DNA of 38,162 nt from Andeanibacterium sp035497315. Lineage in GTDB: Bacteria; Pseudomonadota; Alphaproteobacteria; Sphingomonadales; Sphingomonadaceae. The notes under the pieces were generated by a model, which saw nothing but the letters and a program-made list of their open reading frames with translations, was not told the origin of the DNA and ran no database searches. The stretch lies in NCBI GenBank assembly GCA_035497315.1, contig DATJDU010000104.1:1-38162 (forward strand), written 5' to 3'. Positions 8,244-16,189 of the stretch are shown here, piece by piece; the stretch's first letter is position 1; every line of letters begins with the position of its first letter. The position numbers and the translations under genes were made by a program.

Positions 8244-9350
8244 TTAACCTTGAAGCTGCCCGTCCAGAAAATCGGCCACGTCGTCCAGCGGCACGGTCTT
8301 GTCGAGGAAGGCCTCGCCGATGCCGCGCAGCAGGACGAAGGGCAGGGTGCCGGCGTCCATCTTCTTGTCGTGCAGCATATGGGCCGCCAGCATCTTGCCG
8401 CTGCCGTTGAGGCCGAGCGTGGATAGTTCGGACGGCAGCCCCGCCGAAGCGATTGCAGTGGCAACGCGCTGTGCATCGGCGCTGGAAATCAGCCCGCGCC
8501 GGGCGGAATAGCGTGCCGCCAGCACCATGCCCATGGCCACGCCTTCGCCATGCAGCAGGCGGTCGGAAAAGCCGGTTTCGGCCTCCAGTGCATGGCCGAA
8601 GGTGTGCCCCAGATTAAGGAGGGCCCGGGCGCCGGTGGTCTCGCGCTCGTCCTCGGCCACGATCCGGGCCTTGGCCTGCACGCTCTGCGTCACGGCATAT
8701 TCCTGCGCGGATTTGTCACCCGCGATTGCCCTGGCGCCATTGGCCTCGCACCAGTCGAAGAATGCGGCATCGCCCAGAATGCCATATTTGATGACTTCTG
8801 CGTAACCGGCGCCCATTTCGCGCACCGGCAGCGTGTCGAGCGCGTCGAGATCCGCCAGCACCAGTGCGGGCTGGTGGAAGGCGCCGACAAGATTCTTGCC
8901 GGCCGGCGTGTTGATCGCGGTCTTGCCGCCCACTGAGCTGTCCACTTGCGAGAGCAGGGTGGTGGGCAATTGGATGAAGCCGCAGCCGCGCTTGAGAATC
9001 GAGGCGGCAAAGCCGGTCAGATCGCCGATCACGCCGCCGCCCAGCGCCACGATATGATCGCCGCGCTCCACCTCCTCGGCCAGCAGCCAGTCGACCGTGC
9101 GGGCAAGGCCTTCCCAGCTTTTTGCCTGCTCGCCCGGCTCATGGACCAGCCAGCGCGGTTCGAAGCCTTTCGATTCGAGGGCCTGGGCAAGCGTTGCTCC
9201 CAACAGGCGGTGGACATTGGCATCGGTGACGATCGGCACGCGCTGTTTGCGCAGCAGCGGGCCGCATTCTTCCGCCGCGCGGGCGAGCAATCCGCTGCCC
9301 ACGCGCACTTCATAGGAACGTCCCGCAAGTTCGACGGGGATCACAGCCAT
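8244..9350 (-). CDS. aroB: 3-dehydroquinate synthase
   Basis: Second enzyme of the shikimate pathway; NAD- and metal-dependent cyclisation of DAHP to 3-dehydroquinate (EC 4.2.3.4). Clear family segments are LGGGVIGDLTGFAASI (NAD site), QLPTTLLSQVDSSVGGKTAI, GKNLVGAFHQP and HTFGHALEAETGF followed by LHGEGVAMGM, which carry the metal-binding His residues. The 368-aa product begins MAVIPVELAGRSYEV at the ATG ending at 9350, 10 bases inside the end of aroK. The overlap and shared strand indicate an aroK-aroB operon. The minus-strand frame stays open further upstream, but that part is only the shadow of aroK. Confidence 0.95.
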   Translation of the reverse strand: MAVIPVELAGRSYEVRVGSGLLARAAEECGPLLRKQRVPIVTDANVHRLLGATLAQALESKGFEPRWLVHEPGEQAKSWEGLARTVDWLLAEEVERGDHIVALGGGVIGDLTGFAASILKRGCGFIQLPTTLLSQVDSSVGGKTAINTPAGKNLVGAFHQPALVLADLDALDTLPVREMGAGYAEVIKYGILGDAAFFDWCEANGARAIAGDKSAQEYAVTQSVQAKARIVAEDERETTGARALLNLGHTFGHALEAETGFSDRLLHGEGVAMGMVLAARYSARRGLISSADAQRVATAIASAGLPSELSTLGLNGSGKMLAAHMLHDKKMDAGTLPFVLLRGIGEAFLDKTVPLDDVADFLDGQLQG

Positions 9351-9910
9351 TGTTGGATACCTTTGAGAATGCGCTGCATGGCCAGATGGTGCGGGCCTGC
9401 TTCGCTCATCACATGGATGGGCGCCTGCGAATAATAGGGTTCGCGCTCGGCCTTCAGCCGCTCGATAATTTCGCGAGGATTGCCGTCGCGCAGCAGGGGG
9501 CGGGTGTCCTTGCGGCCTACACGCTCGACCAGAGTGTCCGTGTCGCAATCGAGCCAGACGGGGATCGTCTTGTCGAGCAGCAATTGCCGGGTCTCGTCAT
9601 TCACGAAGGCCCCGCCGCCGGTGGCGATCACACTGGGGCGTTCACCCGCAAGGCGGGCGATCACGCGGCGTTCTCCATCGCGGAAATAGGGCTCGCCAAA
9701 GCGGGAGAAAATCTCGCTCACGCTCATCTGTGCGGCTTTTTCTATTGCGTCGTCGGCATCGGTGAAGGGCAAATGGAGCAGGCTGGCGAGCTTGCGCCCC
9801 ACTGTGGACTTACCCACGCCCATCATGCCCACCAGCGCGACAGGCCGGTCAATGCGCGCGGCCAGTTCCTCTATCTCGGCCTCGCTGAGCATGGGTTCGG
9901 GTTTGGTCAT
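9341..9910 (-). CDS. aroK: Shikimate kinase
   Basis: ATP-dependent phosphorylation of shikimate (EC 2.7.1.71). The P-loop is GMMGVGKST (Lys34). The shikimate-binding DADDAIEKAAQMSVSEIF region, the FRDGERRVIARL segment and ATGGGAFV follow in the normal order, with the lid region around RKDTRPLLRDGNPRE. The 189-aa length includes about 20 residues before the core, common in alphaproteobacteria. It is the first gene of an aroK-aroB pair; the divergent gene at 10007 starts 96 bases away. Confidence 0.95.
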   Translation of the reverse strand: MTKPEPMLSEAEIEELAARIDRPVALVGMMGVGKSTVGRKLASLLHLPFTDADDAIEKAAQMSVSEIFSRFGEPYFRDGERRVIARLAGERPSVIATGGGAFVNDETRQLLLDKTIPVWLDCDTDTLVERVGRKDTRPLLRDGNPREIIERLKAEREPYYSQAPIHVMSEAGPHHLAMQRILKGIQQWL

Positions 9911-10006
9911 TGCCGCCTTGCCTATAGATGGGCTAACCGGCAGCGCAAGCGCTGCGCGATCCTTGCGCGCGGCAAGGTGAAGCTGGCGAGGACGCGACCA
10001 TTGGCC

Positions 10007-10141
10007 ATGAGTTCCAGGGGGTTTATTGCAACATTAGCGGTGATCGTGCTGCTGGTGCTGGCCTTGGCCTGGTTCGACGGGGGCGAGCGGCCGCTGCACG
10101 AAATCAGCCAAAGCGTGGCCCTGCCGGGAGATTTCAAGTGA
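10007..10141 (+). CDS. Small single-pass membrane peptide, 44 aa, unknown function
   Basis: Begins MSSRGFIATLAVIVLLVLALAW, with one hydrophobic segment at about residues 6-22, followed by a short polar tail ending SVALPGDFK. The segment is long enough to span the inner membrane, with the tail probably outside. It starts 96 bases from the divergent aroK, and its TGA overlaps the GTG start of the following 611-aa exported protein (GTGA), so the two are very likely translated together. I recognise no family. Real coding status is supported mainly by this coupling and the clean membrane segment. Confidence 0.6.
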   Translation: MSSRGFIATLAVIVLLVLALAWFDGGERPLHEISQSVALPGDFK

Positions 10142-11973
10142 AGCGCGTCCTTCTGATCGGCGCAGCCGCGCTGGCCGGCATGTCCGGCATTGCCCTGGCC
10201 GCACCGGAATCGCTGTTGCCGCCGGGCTTCGACAAGCCGGCACCGGCACCGGTCGCGCGCCCCGTGGCACCGATTGCCGCGCCGACCGTGGTGCCCCCGC
10301 AGCAGGGAGGAAGCGTTTCCTCTCCCGTGGTCCAGCCCCTGCCGGGCCCGGCGGCGAGCGAGGCGGGGCCAACGGTCCTGCCATCGGGCTTCCCCTCGAT
10401 CGCCGAGATCGAGAAGATGAGCCCGGACCAGATCGACGAGCTGCTGGGCCTCAAGCCGAAATTCGACATTCCTCCCGGTGCGCGCCGCTCGATGCAGCGC
10501 GTGGGAGTTATCTCGCGCGACGAAGGCGGCTTTCCCAGTCGGGCCGTGGCGGGGCAGCCCGCCGAACTGGTGCGCGCCGCGCTGAAGGGCACCAGGCATC
10601 CGCTCCTTTCGCGCTGGGGCCATATTTTGCTGCGCCGTACGCTGGCCAGCCGGCTCGATGCGCCGCAGGGAATGGACCCGGTGGAATTTGCCGCCCTGCG
10701 CGCTGCCGCGCTCAACCGCATGGGCGAAGGCTATGCCTCCCGCGCCTTGGTGCAGGATGTCGATTCCTCCAATTACAATTCCGCGCTGACCGATGCGGCC
10801 TTCGACGCCTATCTGCTGACGGGCGATATCGTGGGACTGTGCCCGGTCGCGCGGCTCAAGGGCGATATCCGCAAGGATGGCGAATGGAAGATGGTGCAGG
10901 CCATCTGCCGTTCCTATTCGGGTGACGGGCGGCAGGCGGCGCGCGATCTGGATATTGCCCTGTCGCGCGGCACTGCCCCGCGGATCGACGTGCTGCTGGC
11001 CAAGCGTTATGCGGGTGCCGCGGCCGAAGGCGGGCAGGCGGTGAATATCGAGTGGGATGACGTCAAGGAGCTTAATCCCTGGCGTTATTCGCTGGCGGTA
11101 ACGCTGGGAATCGAGGTGCCGAACAGCCTGCGCAACAGCGCCGGCGCCTGGTATGACCGGATGGGGGCGCTCTCGCCGGCATTGCCGCTGGGAATTCGCG
11201 CCGATGCGGCCGATCGCGCCGCGGGCGAGGGTATCCTTTCCAGCGCGGCGATGGTGGATCTCTATTCCCAGATATTCTCCAATCCCGATATCGAGGGCGA
11301 TGCGGCCCGGCGGGCAGACTTGCTGCGCGAAGCCTATGTCGCACAGGCGATGGCGGACCGGATGGAGGCCCTGCGCGATCTGTGGGGCGCTGACGCTGCG
11401 GGGGCCGGTTACGGGCGGCTGGTGGCCACTGCCTATGCCGCCGCACGCATCACGCCCAGCAACGAATTCGAGGCCGACGCTCCGCTGCTGATCGCCTCCA
11501 TGCTCTCTGCCGGGCTGGACCGGAACGCGATGCGCTGGGCCTCGGTCGTACCGCAGGGCAGCGCCGGCTGGGCATTGCTGGCACTGGCGCAAATCCAGCG
11601 CGATGGCACAGTGAGCCAGTCGGCGGTCGAATCCTTTATCGATGACGATGCGAGCAGCGGGCAGCGCAAATCGCAATTCCTGCTGGCGGGCCTTGCAGGG
11701 CTGGGGCGGCTCGATGGGGGCGATACCGGCAGCCTAGCGGAAAAGCTGAACGTCAAGCTCACCCGCCAGAGCGCGTGGAGCCGTATGATCACCCGCGCCG
11801 CCGAAGCGAACAACCCGGCCCTGGTATCCATGCTGGCGGGCCTGGGCATGCAGGGCGACAGGTGGGATATGATGACCGCGCGCCAGCTCTATTACATCGT
11901 CCGCTCGCTCAATCGCGTGGGCCTTTCCGCCGAGGCACGGATGATCGCGGCAGAGGCTGTCGCACGGGGTTGA
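10138..11973 (+). CDS. Exported protein of unknown function, 611 aa
   Basis: I do not recognise a named domain. The N-terminus (MKRVLLIGAAALAGMSGIALAAPE) is a good signal peptide with likely cleavage after ALA. Residues about 25-85 are a Pro/Ala/Val-rich linker, followed by a long, mostly helical Ala/Leu-rich region that could form helical repeats. Only two cysteines are evident (GLCPVARLKG and VQAICRSYSG), close enough to form a disulfide in the periplasm. It uses a GTG start that overlaps the stop of the upstream 44-aa membrane peptide, and its stop lies 34 bases before the first usable xerD start. Base composition and codon use match the neighbours. A periplasmic scaffold role is conceivable but unproven. 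Confidence 0.8.
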   Translation: MKRVLLIGAAALAGMSGIALAAPESLLPPGFDKPAPAPVARPVAPIAAPTVVPPQQGGSVSSPVVQPLPGPAASEAGPTVLPSGFPSIAEIEKMSPDQIDELLGLKPKFDIPPGARRSMQRVGVISRDEGGFPSRAVAGQPAELVRAALKGTRHPLLSRWGHILLRRTLASRLDAPQGMDPVEFAALRAAALNRMGEGYASRALVQDVDSSNYNSALTDAAFDAYLLTGDIVGLCPVARLKGDIRKDGEWKMVQAICRSYSGDGRQAARDLDIALSRGTAPRIDVLLAKRYAGAAAEGGQAVNIEWDDVKELNPWRYSLAVTLGIEVPNSLRNSAGAWYDRMGALSPALPLGIRADAADRAAGEGILSSAAMVDLYSQIFSNPDIEGDAARRADLLREAYVAQAMADRMEALRDLWGADAAGAGYGRLVATAYAAARITPSNEFEADAPLLIASMLSAGLDRNAMRWASVVPQGSAGWALLALAQIQRDGTVSQSAVESFIDDDASSGQRKSQFLLAGLAGLGRLDGGDTGSLAEKLNVKLTRQSAWSRMITRAAEANNPALVSMLAGLGMQGDRWDMMTARQLYYIVRSLNRVGLSAEARMIAAEAVARG

Positions 11974-12007
11974 TGCCATAGCCGGAGCCATCGAATCCTT
12001 CCTCGCC

Positions 12008-12871
12008 ATGCTCGCGGCCGAGCGAGGGGCGGCGGCGAATACGCTGGCGGCCTATCGGCGGGATCTGGAAGGCGCGGAGGAATTGCTGGGGGATATTGAG
12101 CATGCCGAAAGGGACGCTCTGGCCTCGCTCGGTACCCGTTGGTCCTCGCTTGCACCCGCTACAATCGCCCGGAAAAGCTCTGCCTTGCGTCAATTCTATG
12201 GTTTCCTGCAGGACGAGGGGCTGCGCAAGGACGACCCGTCGCCCGCCCTGCCGCGCCCGCCTGCGCGCCGTTCGTTGCCCAAGATACTGACCCATGACGA
12301 GGTCGGCCGCCTGTTCGCATGCGCGGAGGAAGAGGCCGAAGGCGGGCGGATGGAGGCAGTGCGGCTGCTGGCCCTGCTGGAGATGCTCTATGGCTCGGGT
12401 CTGCGGGCGACCGAGCTTGTCTCCCTGCCGCTTTCCGCCGTTCCGCGCGATGCCCCGTTCCTGACGGTCACGGGCAAGGGCGGGGTTTCCCGCATGGTTC
12501 CGGTCTCCAATCGGGCGCGGCAGGTCCTGTCGCGCTGGCTGGAAGTGAGGCAGGGGGAAGGGCGCTATCTCTTCCCTTCGCGCGGCAAGCATCTCAGCCG
12601 TATTCGCCTGTATCAACTGCTCAAGGAACTGGCCGTGCGGGCCGATCTGGCCCCCGAAAAGCTCAGCCCGCATGTCCTGCGCCACGCCTTTGCGACCCAC
12701 CTGCTGGAAGGCGGGGCGGATCTGCGCGTGTTGCAGACTTTGCTGGGCCATGCCGATATCGCGACCACCCAGATTTATACTCATGTCGATGCCGCGCGGC
12801 TGGTCGCTCTGGTGAACGAACGCCATCCTCTTGCCCGCGCCCCTCTTGCCCGAAAGCGTCAGGACGACTAG
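12008..12871 (+). CDS. xerD: Site-specific tyrosine recombinase (XerD type)
   Basis: Tyrosine recombinase that, with XerC, resolves chromosome dimers at dif. The catalytic set is visible: Arg133 in SGLRATEL, His222 and Arg225 in HVLRHAFATHLL, the later His in LLGHADIATT and the nucleophile Tyr257 in IYTHV. The N-terminal DNA-binding domain has NTLAAYRRDLE. Position directly upstream of accA fits xerD of alphaproteobacteria. The start is a problem: family homology seems to continue upstream of the ATG at 12008 (in-frame IAGAIESFLA), but no ATG, GTG or TTG lies between the in-frame stop at 11942 and 12008. Either the protein starts short at 12008 or a non-standard start is used. XerC is possible but less likely from context. 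Confidence 0.9.
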   Translation: MLAAERGAAANTLAAYRRDLEGAEELLGDIEHAERDALASLGTRWSSLAPATIARKSSALRQFYGFLQDEGLRKDDPSPALPRPPARRSLPKILTHDEVGRLFACAEEEAEGGRMEAVRLLALLEMLYGSGLRATELVSLPLSAVPRDAPFLTVTGKGGVSRMVPVSNRARQVLSRWLEVRQGEGRYLFPSRGKHLSRIRLYQLLKELAVRADLAPEKLSPHVLRHAFATHLLEGGADLRVLQTLLGHADIATTQIYTHVDAARLVALVNERHPLARAPLARKRQDD

Positions 12872-12881
12872 CGCAGGGCGC

Positions 12882-13823
12882 ATGATTTCCTATCTCGAAT
12901 TCGAAAAGCCGGTCGCCGCGCTCGAAGCCCGCATTGCGGAACTGCGCGCTGCTTCCGAAGGTGACGAGGTCGATATCTCGGCCGAGATCGCGCGTCTGGA
13001 AGCCAAGAGCGCCGAATTGCTGGCCAGCACTTACGCCGCGCTCACCCCGTGGCAGAAGACGCAGGTGGCCCGCCATCCGATGCGGCCGCATTTCAAGGAT
13101 TATGTCGAGCAGATCTTCGACGATTTCGTGCCCCTGGGCGGGGACCGTTATTTTGGCGAGGATTCGGCGATCATCGGCGGTTTCGCTACGCTTGACGGCC
13201 GCAAGGTGATGCTGATCGGCCATGAAAAGGGCAATGATACGCAGAGCCGCATCCGTCACAATTTCGGCATGGGCAAACCGGAAGGATACCGCAAGGCGGT
13301 GCGCCTGATGGAACTGGCCGGGCGCTTCGGTCTGCCGGTGGTGACGCTGGTGGACACTTCGGGAGCTTTCCCTGGTATCGAGGCTGAAGAGCGCGGCCAG
13401 GCGGAAGCTATCGCCCGTTCGACCGAAGCCTGCCTTGCACTTCCCACCGCGATGGTGGCCGCGATCGTGGGCGAGGGTGGCTCCGGCGGCGCGGTGGCGC
13501 TGGCCAGTGCCGAACGTGTGCTGATGCTGGAACATGCGGTCTATTCGGTGATTTCGCCCGAAGGTTGTGCCTCGATCCTGTGGCGCACGGGCGAGAAGGC
13601 CCCGCTGGCGGCCGAAGCGATGAAGATGACCGCGCAGGATCTTCTGGAACTGGGTGTGATCGACCGGATCGTGGAAGAACCGGTGGGCGGCGCCCATCGC
13701 GACCAGCGCGAAGCGGCGCTGGCTCTTGGCGCGGCAATCGCCCAGGAACTGGACGTTCTGACCAGGAAGAGCCCTTCCGCATTGCGCAAGCTGCGTGAGG
13801 ATCGCTTCCTCAAGATCGGCTGA
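12882..13823 (+). CDS. accA: Acetyl-CoA carboxylase carboxyltransferase subunit alpha
   Basis: Alpha half of the carboxyltransferase of acetyl-CoA carboxylase, which makes malonyl-CoA for fatty-acid synthesis (EC 2.1.3.15). It begins MISYLEFEKPVAALEARIAE and has TPWQKTQVARHPMRP, FGMGKPEGYRKAVRLM, VTLVDTSGAFPGIEAEERGQ, GEGGSGGAVAL and ISPEGCASILWR, all standard AccA segments. The 313-aa length is normal. The ATG lies 10 bases after the xerD stop. A 6-bp GC hairpin (13847-13864) without a T-run follows about 25 bases after the stop. Confidence 0.96.
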   Translation: MISYLEFEKPVAALEARIAELRAASEGDEVDISAEIARLEAKSAELLASTYAALTPWQKTQVARHPMRPHFKDYVEQIFDDFVPLGGDRYFGEDSAIIGGFATLDGRKVMLIGHEKGNDTQSRIRHNFGMGKPEGYRKAVRLMELAGRFGLPVVTLVDTSGAFPGIEAEERGQAEAIARSTEACLALPTAMVAAIVGEGGSGGAVALASAERVLMLEHAVYSVISPEGCASILWRTGEKAPLAAEAMKMTAQDLLELGVIDRIVEEPVGGAHRDQREAALALGAAIAQELDVLTRKSPSALRKLREDRFLKIG

Positions 13824-13925
13824 ATTTAGGCACGTTTTCCCGGGCGCGCGCTTGCATGAGCGCGTCCGGCAACGCACTATGGCTCCAACGAGGGCGGCCA
13901 TTCGAGCCGCACGGAGGAGCATTTC

Positions 13926-15407
13926 ATGTCTGCATTCGCGAAGATCCGCGCCCGTTCCACTGCAATGGCCGGGGTGGCCAGCCTCGCCCTTTCGGGCTGC
14001 ATGGCGGGCGGACCTGTCGCATCGACGGGTAGCCCCATCAGCCAGACCGAGGCCCAGCAGGGCGCCGAAGCCCATCCGCAGATCGTTTCCGAATTCGGCG
14101 GAACCATGAGCGGCCCTCAGGCCGATTATGTTGTCGGGGTAGGGCAGAACATCGCCTTCCAGTCCGGCCTTGGCAATTCACCGGGGGCCTTCAAGGTCAC
14201 GCTGCTCAATTCTTCGGTGAACAATGCCTTCGCGATTCCCGGGGGCTATGTCTACGTCACCCGCCAACTGGTTGCCCTGATGAACAATGAGGCGGAACTG
14301 GCCGCCGTCCTGGGACACGAAGTGGGCCATGTCGCCGCGCGCCATTCGGCGAGACGGCAGCAGGCAGCGCAGCAGAACGCCCTGTTGGGCGCGATCGGGC
14401 AGATCCTGTCGGGTGTGCTGCTGGGCGATTCGTCGCTGGGGCGCCTTGGCCAGCAGATTTCCAGCACCGTACCCCAGCTCGCGACGCTGAAATATTCTCG
14501 CTCGCAGGAACTGGAGGCCGATGGGCTGGGCGTGCAATATCTGGGCACCGCCGGTTACGACAAGCGCGCCATGGCCACTTTGCTGGCCAGCCTTGCGGCG
14601 CAGAATTCGCTGGATGCCCAGCTTCAGGGCCGCGATGCGCGGATGCCGGAATGGGCGTCGACTCACCCGGACCCGGCCTCACGCGTGCAGAATGCACTGC
14701 AACTGGCTGGCGCAGCCAATGGCGGTGCGACGAATCGCGATACTTTCCTCACCCGCGTGAACGGCATCACCTATGGCGACGATCCACATCAGGGCGTGAT
14801 CGAGGGGAGCCGTTTCATCCATCCCGACCTGCGGCTGACCTTCACGGCGCCGCAGGGCTATTACATGGTCAATGGATCAACGTCGGTTTCGATCAATGGG
14901 AATAGCGGCAAGGCGGAACTTTCGCGCGCGGCCTATAATGGCAACCTCGAGACCTATGTCAGGCAGGTGTTCCAGAAATTGGGCGGCACCCAGCAGGTGC
15001 TTGCACCGCAAAACCTGAAGAAGACCACGATCAACGGTATTCCGGCGATGGTCGGCACGGCGCGTGTCCAGAATGGCGAAGGGCAAGTGGATGTGGTGGT
15101 CTATGCCTATGAGTTCTCGAATGGGCAGGCCTTCCATTTCGCGGCGATCGCCCCAGCCGGGCAGGCAGGCGTGTTCGATCCGATGTTCTCTTCCCTGCGC
15201 CGCATCAGCGCCGCCGAAGCAGCGGCGGTTACGCCGCGCAAGATCGAGGTGGTGACCGTAAGGAATGGCGACACCGTCTCTTCGCTGGCCGGCCGCATGG
15301 CCTATACGGATTCGAAGGAAACGCGCTTCCGCGTACTCAATGGCCTGGCCGCGGGCGATACGCTGAAAGCCGGGCAGAAGGTGAAAGTAGTGGTCAGGGG
15401 AAGCTAG
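13926..15407 (+). CDS. M48-family zinc metalloprotease lipoprotein with C-terminal LysM-like segment
   Basis: Predicted lipoprotein: lipobox LALSGC with Cys25 as the modified residue. The M48 zinc site HEVGH is at residues 131-135, and the third ligand lies in the downstream SQELEADGLG segment. This is the BepA/YfgC-type arrangement of periplasmic proteases that act on misassembled outer-membrane proteins. A long middle region follows, and the C-terminus (VVTVRNGDTVSSLAGRM ... LKAGQKVKVVV) looks like a LysM-like module, which may tether it to the cell wall. The 493-aa length is usual for sphingomonad members. A very strong GGAGGAG ribosome-binding site precedes the ATG. It is monocistronic by position. 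Confidence 0.9.
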   Translation: MSAFAKIRARSTAMAGVASLALSGCMAGGPVASTGSPISQTEAQQGAEAHPQIVSEFGGTMSGPQADYVVGVGQNIAFQSGLGNSPGAFKVTLLNSSVNNAFAIPGGYVYVTRQLVALMNNEAELAAVLGHEVGHVAARHSARRQQAAQQNALLGAIGQILSGVLLGDSSLGRLGQQISSTVPQLATLKYSRSQELEADGLGVQYLGTAGYDKRAMATLLASLAAQNSLDAQLQGRDARMPEWASTHPDPASRVQNALQLAGAANGGATNRDTFLTRVNGITYGDDPHQGVIEGSRFIHPDLRLTFTAPQGYYMVNGSTSVSINGNSGKAELSRAAYNGNLETYVRQVFQKLGGTQQVLAPQNLKKTTINGIPAMVGTARVQNGEGQVDVVVYAYEFSNGQAFHFAAIAPAGQAGVFDPMFSSLRRISAAEAAAVTPRKIEVVTVRNGDTVSSLAGRMAYTDSKETRFRVLNGLAAGDTLKAGQKVKVVVRGS

Positions 15408-15460
15408 GCGGCGTGGACTGATAAGTCCCGCCCTGGGCGGCCGTTCCTCGCCTCCGTCAA

Positions 15461-15712
15461 AAAACACTTTCCTACAGGCCCGCAAATGGCGTTCATCCTG
15501 CCCGATGAACAGCCTCGCCTCTACCCTGTTTCGCGCCAATCCCGCTCGCGTCAGCCTTGCCTTTGGGAACGCATGGGGCATGCACGAAAACCCAAAGGGA
15601 AAGGTGACACTACGGGCCGGGCGCAGATCCGAAAAACGGCTTGAAACCGGGCCACACGGGGATGGCACGCCTTGCATTAAACAGGGCATTTTCCTGTCGG
15701 GAAAGGTGACAC
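15461..15712 (+). other. Conserved 250-bp element of unknown nature, copy 1
   Basis: The sequence reappears, diverged, at 32800-33053. The first 52 bases match at 44 positions without gaps and the last 33 at 30; the middle is more diverged but keeps TGCACGAAAA, GGTGACA and GCGCAGATC. A 7-bp hairpin at 15491-15510 (GTTCATC/GATGAAC, loop CTGCCC) is kept in the other copy with G-U wobbles. The opening CACTTTCC can pair with either GGAAAGGTG block (middle or 3' end). A reading frame runs through it, but differences between copies are not concentrated at third codon positions. It begins 54 bases after the protease stop and lies upstream of the terminator at 15829. The remaining bases 15713-15828 show nothing recognisable. 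Confidence 0.7.
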
Positions 15713-15828
15713 GTCACACTATCGTTTCCGGGCAGGAGGCATCCGCGAAAGGCCTGCAGCCGTCATCGTCAAAGATCGGCTTCGCTCACGCGACCTGGGC
15801 CCATGCAAATCGCTCGCCTGCACCGGGC

Positions 15829-15869
15829 AAAAAGAAAGGGCGGCAGGTTTCCCTGCCACCCCTCTTTTT
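15829..15869. terminator. Strong bidirectional intrinsic terminator
   Basis: GGCAGG pairs with CCTGCC around the loop TTTC, extended by GGG/CCC after one mismatch and by an A-tract/T-tract pair (AAAAAGA / TCTTTTT). It gives a T-run on both strands. It lies between the plus-strand M48 gene with its trailing element and the minus-strand Flp pilin genes, so it can end transcription from both sides. Confidence 0.85.
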
Positions 15870-15922
15870 CTGTTCGGCGCTCCAACCCCGAAGGGCGGTC
15901 GCCGATGCAGTGGGCTAATCTA

Positions 15923-16090
15923 TTAGCTACCCTGCATCTTGGTTTCGACCTGGTGGAAGGTCGTGCTGAGCTGGTTGCCGAGGCTGCTCATCGCGGTAAC
16001 CGCGGCAACAGCAATAAGGGCGGCAATCAGGCCGTATTCGATCGCGGTGGCGCCAGCTTCGTCGCGCAGCAGCTTGTTGATGAACTTCAT
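15923..16090 (-). CDS. Flp-type pilin, 55 aa
   Basis: Class IVb Flp/Fap pilin, the subunit of tight-adherence (Tad) pili. It begins MKFINKLLRDEAGATAIEYG and continues with a hydrophobic segment of alternating Ala, Ile and Val, then a short tail ending TKMQGS. The Flp motif GATAIEYGLI marks the prepilin peptidase site (cleavage after Gly) and contains the conserved Glu and Tyr. An AGGAG site lies upstream of the ATG. It is the second of two pilin genes in tandem, 99 bases after the first. No tad/cpa assembly genes are in the window. Confidence 0.93.
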   Translation of the reverse strand: MKFINKLLRDEAGATAIEYGLIAALIAVAAVTAMSSLGNQLSTTFHQVETKMQGS

Positions 16091-16189
16091 GGCTAGTCTC
16101 CTGGTTCAGTCTTCGAGCCCGGGCCAACCCCACATGACTGGTTCGGGCAGATTATGTTTACGTGTCAAAGGTTGATAAAGAGCTAATCT

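Noticed and set aside
12008..12871. The tyrosine recombinase as a phage or island integrase
   Set aside because: It lies in a conserved housekeeping context beside accA, has XerD length and motifs, and no mobile genes or att repeats are near.
13847..13864. Hairpin CGCGCT-TGCATG-AGCGCG after accA as a terminator
   Set aside because: Short stem and no T-run; could be chance in GC-rich DNA.
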